Positions 3,960 through 7,084 of a DNA stretch of 7,084 nt are shown piece after piece. The stretch's first letter is position 1; each line of letters begins with the position of its first letter. Source of the stretch: an uncultured Lachnospiraceae bacterium (GTDB lineage: Bacteria; Bacillota; Clostridia; Lachnospirales; Lachnospiraceae); NCBI GenBank assembly GCA_945836355.1, contig CAMALD010000065.1, positions 1-7,084 on the forward strand, given 5' to 3'. Below the pieces are notes generated by a model, which searched no databases, was not told the DNA's origin, and saw nothing but the letters and a program-made list of their open reading frames with translations. A program made the position numbers and the translations under genes.

Positions 3960-6869
3960 CTAGTCTTCTTCCTCAGAACTGTGCTTTTTCTTATACACAG
4001 CAATCACGATTCCCCGGGTCACTAAGGTTCCAAGGACAAGCGCTCCCACCAGACTAAGAACATATGCCCACACCGGCATCAATGCAGCCTTTGGCGTATC
4101 AATATCATCACTATAGGTCGGAAAGTCATCGCCGCCCGGCATCGGCTCATTCCAGTTATAATTTGGCTCGCCCTGCACATAGACCTCCGGCATGTCAAAT
4201 TCCTTCGTCACCTCATCCCCGTTGCTGTCTTCAAAGTGAACAATCAGCTTTCCGCTCGCCATTCCCTCCATAATCGGAAGAATGGAAATCTCCTGATAAT
4301 TGCTGTAGCCTGCGGCTACCGAGCCGATAATTGCCGAGGTACCGGTCTCAAACTGGAAATAATCGCTCTCCATCGTGATGTATACATTGTTCAGGGTGGA
4401 CTTACCCATATTGTAGAAGTCAAACATCAGGGAAGTCGACTGATTCACCGTCGGCGTATCCCAGTCATAGCCCACCGACAGATTCTGGAGTGCCGGACGG
4501 GTATTCTCGATTGCCTGCAGCTTAATCGGCAGCTCCTCGGTAACACCGCCGGTCTGCAAATCCGCCTGGGACATATCGTCGTATTCATATGCAACCTTGA
4601 TGCATAAATCATAGACACCGGTCGCCGTATCGGATTTTACCTTCAGATTAATCGTGCGCTCCACACTTTCCCCCGGCTCAATCGAAGCGATATAAAAGCT
4701 GTTGCTTCCCTGGGTGGCGGAAAAAATGTCCTGTGCCTGAAGCACGGTTACCGTCATATTTTTCGCCGCTTTAGAGGTATGCGTATTTTGAAGCTTGAAT
4801 GTAAAATCAAAGGTGGTGCCTGCGCGCAGTTCATCGCTGCTGCAGGAATACTCCTCCACGATCAGCTTCGGCCGGCTTGAGGTCGCTGTGCTCTGGTTTT
4901 TCACGTCAAGAATGTACATGGAGGTCTGCTCCGTCTGTACATCACCGTTTCCGTCCTGATAGCTGAATTCAAGCGACAGGGTATTAAAGCCTTCAGCAAT
5001 ATTTTCGCCCACCTTAAAGGTCATGGATACCTTTTTGGACTCACCTGCCGCAATGGTTCCCACCTTGGTATATACCTCGGAGGATATCGGCTCGAAGCCG
5101 TTACCGCTTAAGTTCGTGCCTGCAAATTTCATGTCGGTTATTTCCTTGGTACCGTTATTGGTGACCAGGAAGCTCACCGTGACCTTTTCTCCTACCAGTG
5201 GCACTGCCGGGCTCTGACTGATATTGCTGATGGCAATGCTGTTCTTAATCTGCTCTTTCGTCACCTGCTTAACATTCAGAACATAAACAGTAGTTTCTTC
5301 CTTTCGGGAAGCACCGTCCGCATCCGTATAGGCAACAGCAATATGAAGCTCATTCATCCCCTCCGAAATACCGTTGCCAAGGCGGAAGTACAAGGACACC
5401 TCACTCGACTCTCCCGGTGCGAGCATGCCGACCTTGTATTTTGCGTCCGCAGTAAGCGGCTCAAACCCGTTGTTGGAAAGTCCCTCGGCGTAAATCACCA
5501 GATTGCTGATATCATTATTTCCGTTATTGGTCACCACAAAGCTCACGCTCATGGTCTCCCCGGCAACCGGTGCCTCCGGATACTGGGTAATCTGGCTGAT
5601 TACCATGTCGTTCTTTACCTCCGGCTGTTTCTCCGGCGCTGCTATGGTCAGGTAAGTCTTGACCGCAGCGGTCTGCACAATGCCCTTGCTGTTCTCATAA
5701 TTTATCTCGGCATTGATTTCATGGATTCCCTCGGAGGCAGACTTGGTAACCGAAAGAGGGAGAGAAACCGTCTTTTTCTCACCCGGCTTTATATCAGACA
5801 CCTGGATTTCATTTTCAACATATCCCGGCAGAATTCCTGCCGCTGCTCCGATTCCGCCATTCTCCGGAATCGTCACGGTAACATTCTTCGCCGTCTGTGC
5901 ACCGATGTTTTCAATGGTCACTTCGATTACACATCTGCTGTCCGTCTTGATTTCGCTCTCAAGCCTTTCCGCCTGTACCGTCAGCTTAGCTTCCTTTTTC
6001 TCCACTTCAGCCGCTTTTATAATATTAATATACTGTGACACACTGGAGGTATAGCTCTCGCCTTCCGCATTCTTATATGTATAAACCATAGTGATGGTCT
6101 TCAGACCTGCCTCAGCGGTAGGAAGCACCCGGAGCGAAAGCTTGTGATGCTTGCTCTCATGCGCTCCGATATCTCCAAGCTTCATATTCGGTGTGGAATA
6201 GTTCGGCACAATACCGCTATCCCCAAAATCCACGGACAAAAATGCGTTGACAGCCGAGATATCACCCATGTTCTGCGTATCAAAGCTCAAATCAAATATG
6301 CCGTCGATGACTGCCTCCTTCTGCTCGTAGGTCATATTGCTGACCGTCATCTGAGCCGGAGCCTTTTCGCCGATGACACGCAGCTTAAACGGAACCGTCG
6401 CCCCAGAAATCGGGATAACCTCGCCGTATGAATCCCATGTCATAGCAGAAAACTGCAGCTTGATTGCCGCATCGTAGGTACCGATTTTCGCCGTATCCCT
6501 GATGGTCAGATCAAACTCCACATACGTCTGGTTATCCACTCCCTGAATCGGATACTCAGGCAGTATCTTAAGACCATTGTTCTTCTTATCACCCTTTGTC
6601 AGCTTACCCTCCGCATTATCAAAAAGGTTGTTCGCGGATTCCACGGTCACAAACACATCCGATGCAAAGGTCAGCGCATTGGTCGTAAGCTGAACCGGCA
6701 CCTGAAAATGTAATGTACCTCCCGCAACCACCGGATAAATGGACTGTGCCCCCGGTGTCATAATAACATAATCCCCCGTACTCTCCGCTTTTGCGGTCAC
6801 ACTGCCGCCTATTCCGGCCAATACCATCGCACATGTCAAAAGCACGGCAAATATTTTTCTTGTTTTCAT
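3960..6869 (-). CDS. secreted, C-terminally membrane-anchored CARDB/COG1361-like multi-Ig-domain protein
   Basis: A 969-residue surface protein. It starts with a classical signal peptide: MKTRK, a hydrophobic core (7-21) and a likely AKA cleavage site at 26-28. About seven beta-sandwich domains follow, at roughly 32-168, 170-286, 293-411, 418-534, 541-657, 665-787 and 790-900. Most show the CARDB/COG1361 signature: a strand ending in a VTNNG- or ENIGA-like turn, a D/LxPGES-type motif (IKPGEKKTVSL, LAPGESSEVSL, IAAGESKKVSM, IEPGESVERTI) and a closing YEN/YTDADG/YQDGNG strand. Domains 4 and 5 are the most alike. A linker rich in Pro and Asp (about 902-928), a hydrophobic anchor (about 931-957) and the tail YKKKHSSEEED follow, so the bulk is outside. 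Such domains usually serve adhesion or assembly. The ATG at 6869 has GGAGGA 10 nt upstream, inside the previous gene. It lies between the likely ATPase and permease genes, suggesting a long external arm of the ABC complex; ligand unknown. Confidence 0.9.
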   Translation of the reverse strand: MKTRKIFAVLLTCAMVLAGIGGSVTAKAESTGDYVIMTPGAQSIYPVVAGGTLHFQVPVQLTTNALTFASDVFVTVESANNLFDNAEGKLTKGDKKNNGLKILPEYPIQGVDNQTYVEFDLTIRDTAKIGTYDAAIKLQFSAMTWDSYGEVIPISGATVPFKLRVIGEKAPAQMTVSNMTYEQKEAVIDGIFDLSFDTQNMGDISAVNAFLSVDFGDSGIVPNYSTPNMKLGDIGAHESKHHKLSLRVLPTAEAGLKTITMVYTYKNAEGESYTSSVSQYINIIKAAEVEKKEAKLTVQAERLESEIKTDSRCVIEVTIENIGAQTAKNVTVTIPENGGIGAAAGILPGYVENEIQVSDIKPGEKKTVSLPLSVTKSASEGIHEINAEINYENSKGIVQTAAVKTYLTIAAPEKQPEVKNDMVISQITQYPEAPVAGETMSVSFVVTNNGNNDISNLVIYAEGLSNNGFEPLTADAKYKVGMLAPGESSEVSLYFRLGNGISEGMNELHIAVAYTDADGASRKEETTVYVLNVKQVTKEQIKNSIAISNISQSPAVPLVGEKVTVSFLVTNNGTKEITDMKFAGTNLSGNGFEPISSEVYTKVGTIAAGESKKVSMTFKVGENIAEGFNTLSLEFSYQDGNGDVQTEQTSMYILDVKNQSTATSSRPKLIVEEYSCSSDELRAGTTFDFTFKLQNTHTSKAAKNMTVTVLQAQDIFSATQGSNSFYIASIEPGESVERTINLKVKSDTATGVYDLCIKVAYEYDDMSQADLQTGGVTEELPIKLQAIENTRPALQNLSVGYDWDTPTVNQSTSLMFDFYNMGKSTLNNVYITMESDYFQFETGTSAIIGSVAAGYSNYQEISILPIMEGMASGKLIVHFEDSNGDEVTKEFDMPEVYVQGEPNYNWNEPMPGGDDFPTYSDDIDTPKAALMPVWAYVLSLVGALVLGTLVTRGIVIAVYKKKHSSEEED
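4899..5618 (-). repeat. tandem pair of most similar CARDB-like domains within the 969-residue protein
   Basis: Residues 418-534 (5618-5268) and 541-657 (5249-4899) align over 117 positions without a gap, at a fixed offset of 123 residues. By eye about 51 positions are identical. Shared landmarks are VTNNG, NGFEP, KVG, the AxGES motif, the GxxIxEG stretch and the final VK. The other domains of the protein are clearly more distant, so this pair probably arose by a later internal duplication. Confidence 0.8.
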
Positions 6870-6875
6870 TTCTGA

Positions 6876-7084
6876 CTAATCCTCCTTTTCCGGTGATTCC
6901 GGCAATTTTTCCGGCTCACTTTCCTTTCCCGGCAATTCCTGCTTTTGTGTATCTGTGGTGACATCCTCCTGCTCACCCGGTGCATCGTCCGCTTCCTCGG
7001 CTATATTCTCCGGTGCCTTACTGCTGTCTTCTGCCGGAAATTCATCCAGCGGATGCTCCACCAGCTCAATGCTCTGGATTTTGC
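6876..7084 (-). CDS. C-terminal 68 residues of a protein cut by the right edge, probably the ABC transporter ATP-binding subunit
   Basis: The frame is open from base 7084 to the TAG at 6878-6876; no true start is in the window, and an in-frame GTG at 7061 has no reason to be one. The first residues read KIQSIELVEHP, which resembles the last strand of LolD/MacB-type ATPases (a DGKI-like ending; the split codon before K ends in GC and could be Gly). The remaining 55 or so residues are an acidic, Pro-rich, apparently disordered tail: 23 of 68 visible residues are Asp/Glu and eight are Pro. The stop codon is 6 bp before the CARDB gene, so both share a transcript. No Walker or signature motif is visible, so the ATPase identity is inferred mainly from context: an FtsX-type permease needs one and none is elsewhere in the operon. 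Confidence 0.6.
   Translation of the reverse strand, partial: KIQSIELVEHPLDEFPAEDSSKAPENIAEEADDAPGEQEDVTTDTQKQELPGKESEPEKLPESPEKED
6880..6889 (-). promoter_or_regulatory. ribosome binding site of the CARDB protein gene, inside the upstream coding region
   Basis: AAAAGGAGGA (6889-6880, minus strand) forms the last codons of the upstream gene (Glu-Lys-Glu-Asp region) just before its TAG. It lies 10 nt before ATG 6869. The strong site, together with the 6-bp gap, supports operon structure and coupled translation. Confidence 0.7.

Noticed and set aside
5343..6038. A 231-codon plus-strand open frame antisense to the CARDB gene
   Set aside because: It lies wholly inside a well-supported gene with signal peptide, repeats and anchor, has no convincing ribosome site, and its Arg/His/Leu-rich translation looks like a shadow frame.
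6825..6840. Lipoprotein signal (Cys13, in LLTCAM) in the CARDB protein
   Set aside because: Residue -1 is Thr rather than Gly/Ala/Ser, the Cys lies in the middle of the hydrophobic core, and a proper AKA cleavage site and a C-terminal anchor are present.

Overview
The window looks like chromosomal DNA of a low-to-mid GC Gram-positive anaerobe of the class Clostridia, most likely Lachnospiraceae. This is inferred from the gene families (a clostridial IscU/NifU-like protein, a DUF1292 protein, a MacB/FtsX-type exporter with a CARDB surface protein), strong AGGAGG-type ribosome binding sites and an intrinsic terminator with A/T tracts. No RNA gene, CRISPR array or insertion sequence is visible.

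Layout. Positions 1-392 (minus) hold the first 130 codons of an Fe-S scaffold-like protein that runs off the left edge. Positions 499-1569 (minus) hold ilvE, a complete branched-chain amino acid aminotransferase. A 257-bp divergent spacer (1570-1826) holds candidate promoters in both directions and an operator-like imperfect palindrome. Positions 1827-2135 (plus) encode a very acidic DUF1292 protein. A 22-bp perfect inverted repeat (2166-2213) ends it and serves as a shared bidirectional terminator for the convergent operon on its right.

From 2211 to the right edge there is one tightly packed minus-strand operon. In transcription order it reads: the acidic C-terminal tail of a protein cut by the window edge (probably the ABC ATPase), a 969-residue secreted and membrane-anchored protein with about seven Ig-like/CARDB domains, a 133-residue single-pass protein with an extremely acidic N-terminal part, and a MacB/FtsX-type permease. 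Gaps are 6 bp, 20 bp and an 11-bp overlap.

How they may work together. The operon is best read as a membrane complex: ATPase and FtsX-type permease as the mechanochemical core, the CARDB protein as a long extracytoplasmic arm, and the small acidic protein as an accessory subunit. This is the most interesting part of the window. The families are known individually, but I know of no defined physiological role for this combination. ilvE and the Fe-S protein gene are ordinary housekeeping genes, each apparently with its own promoter.
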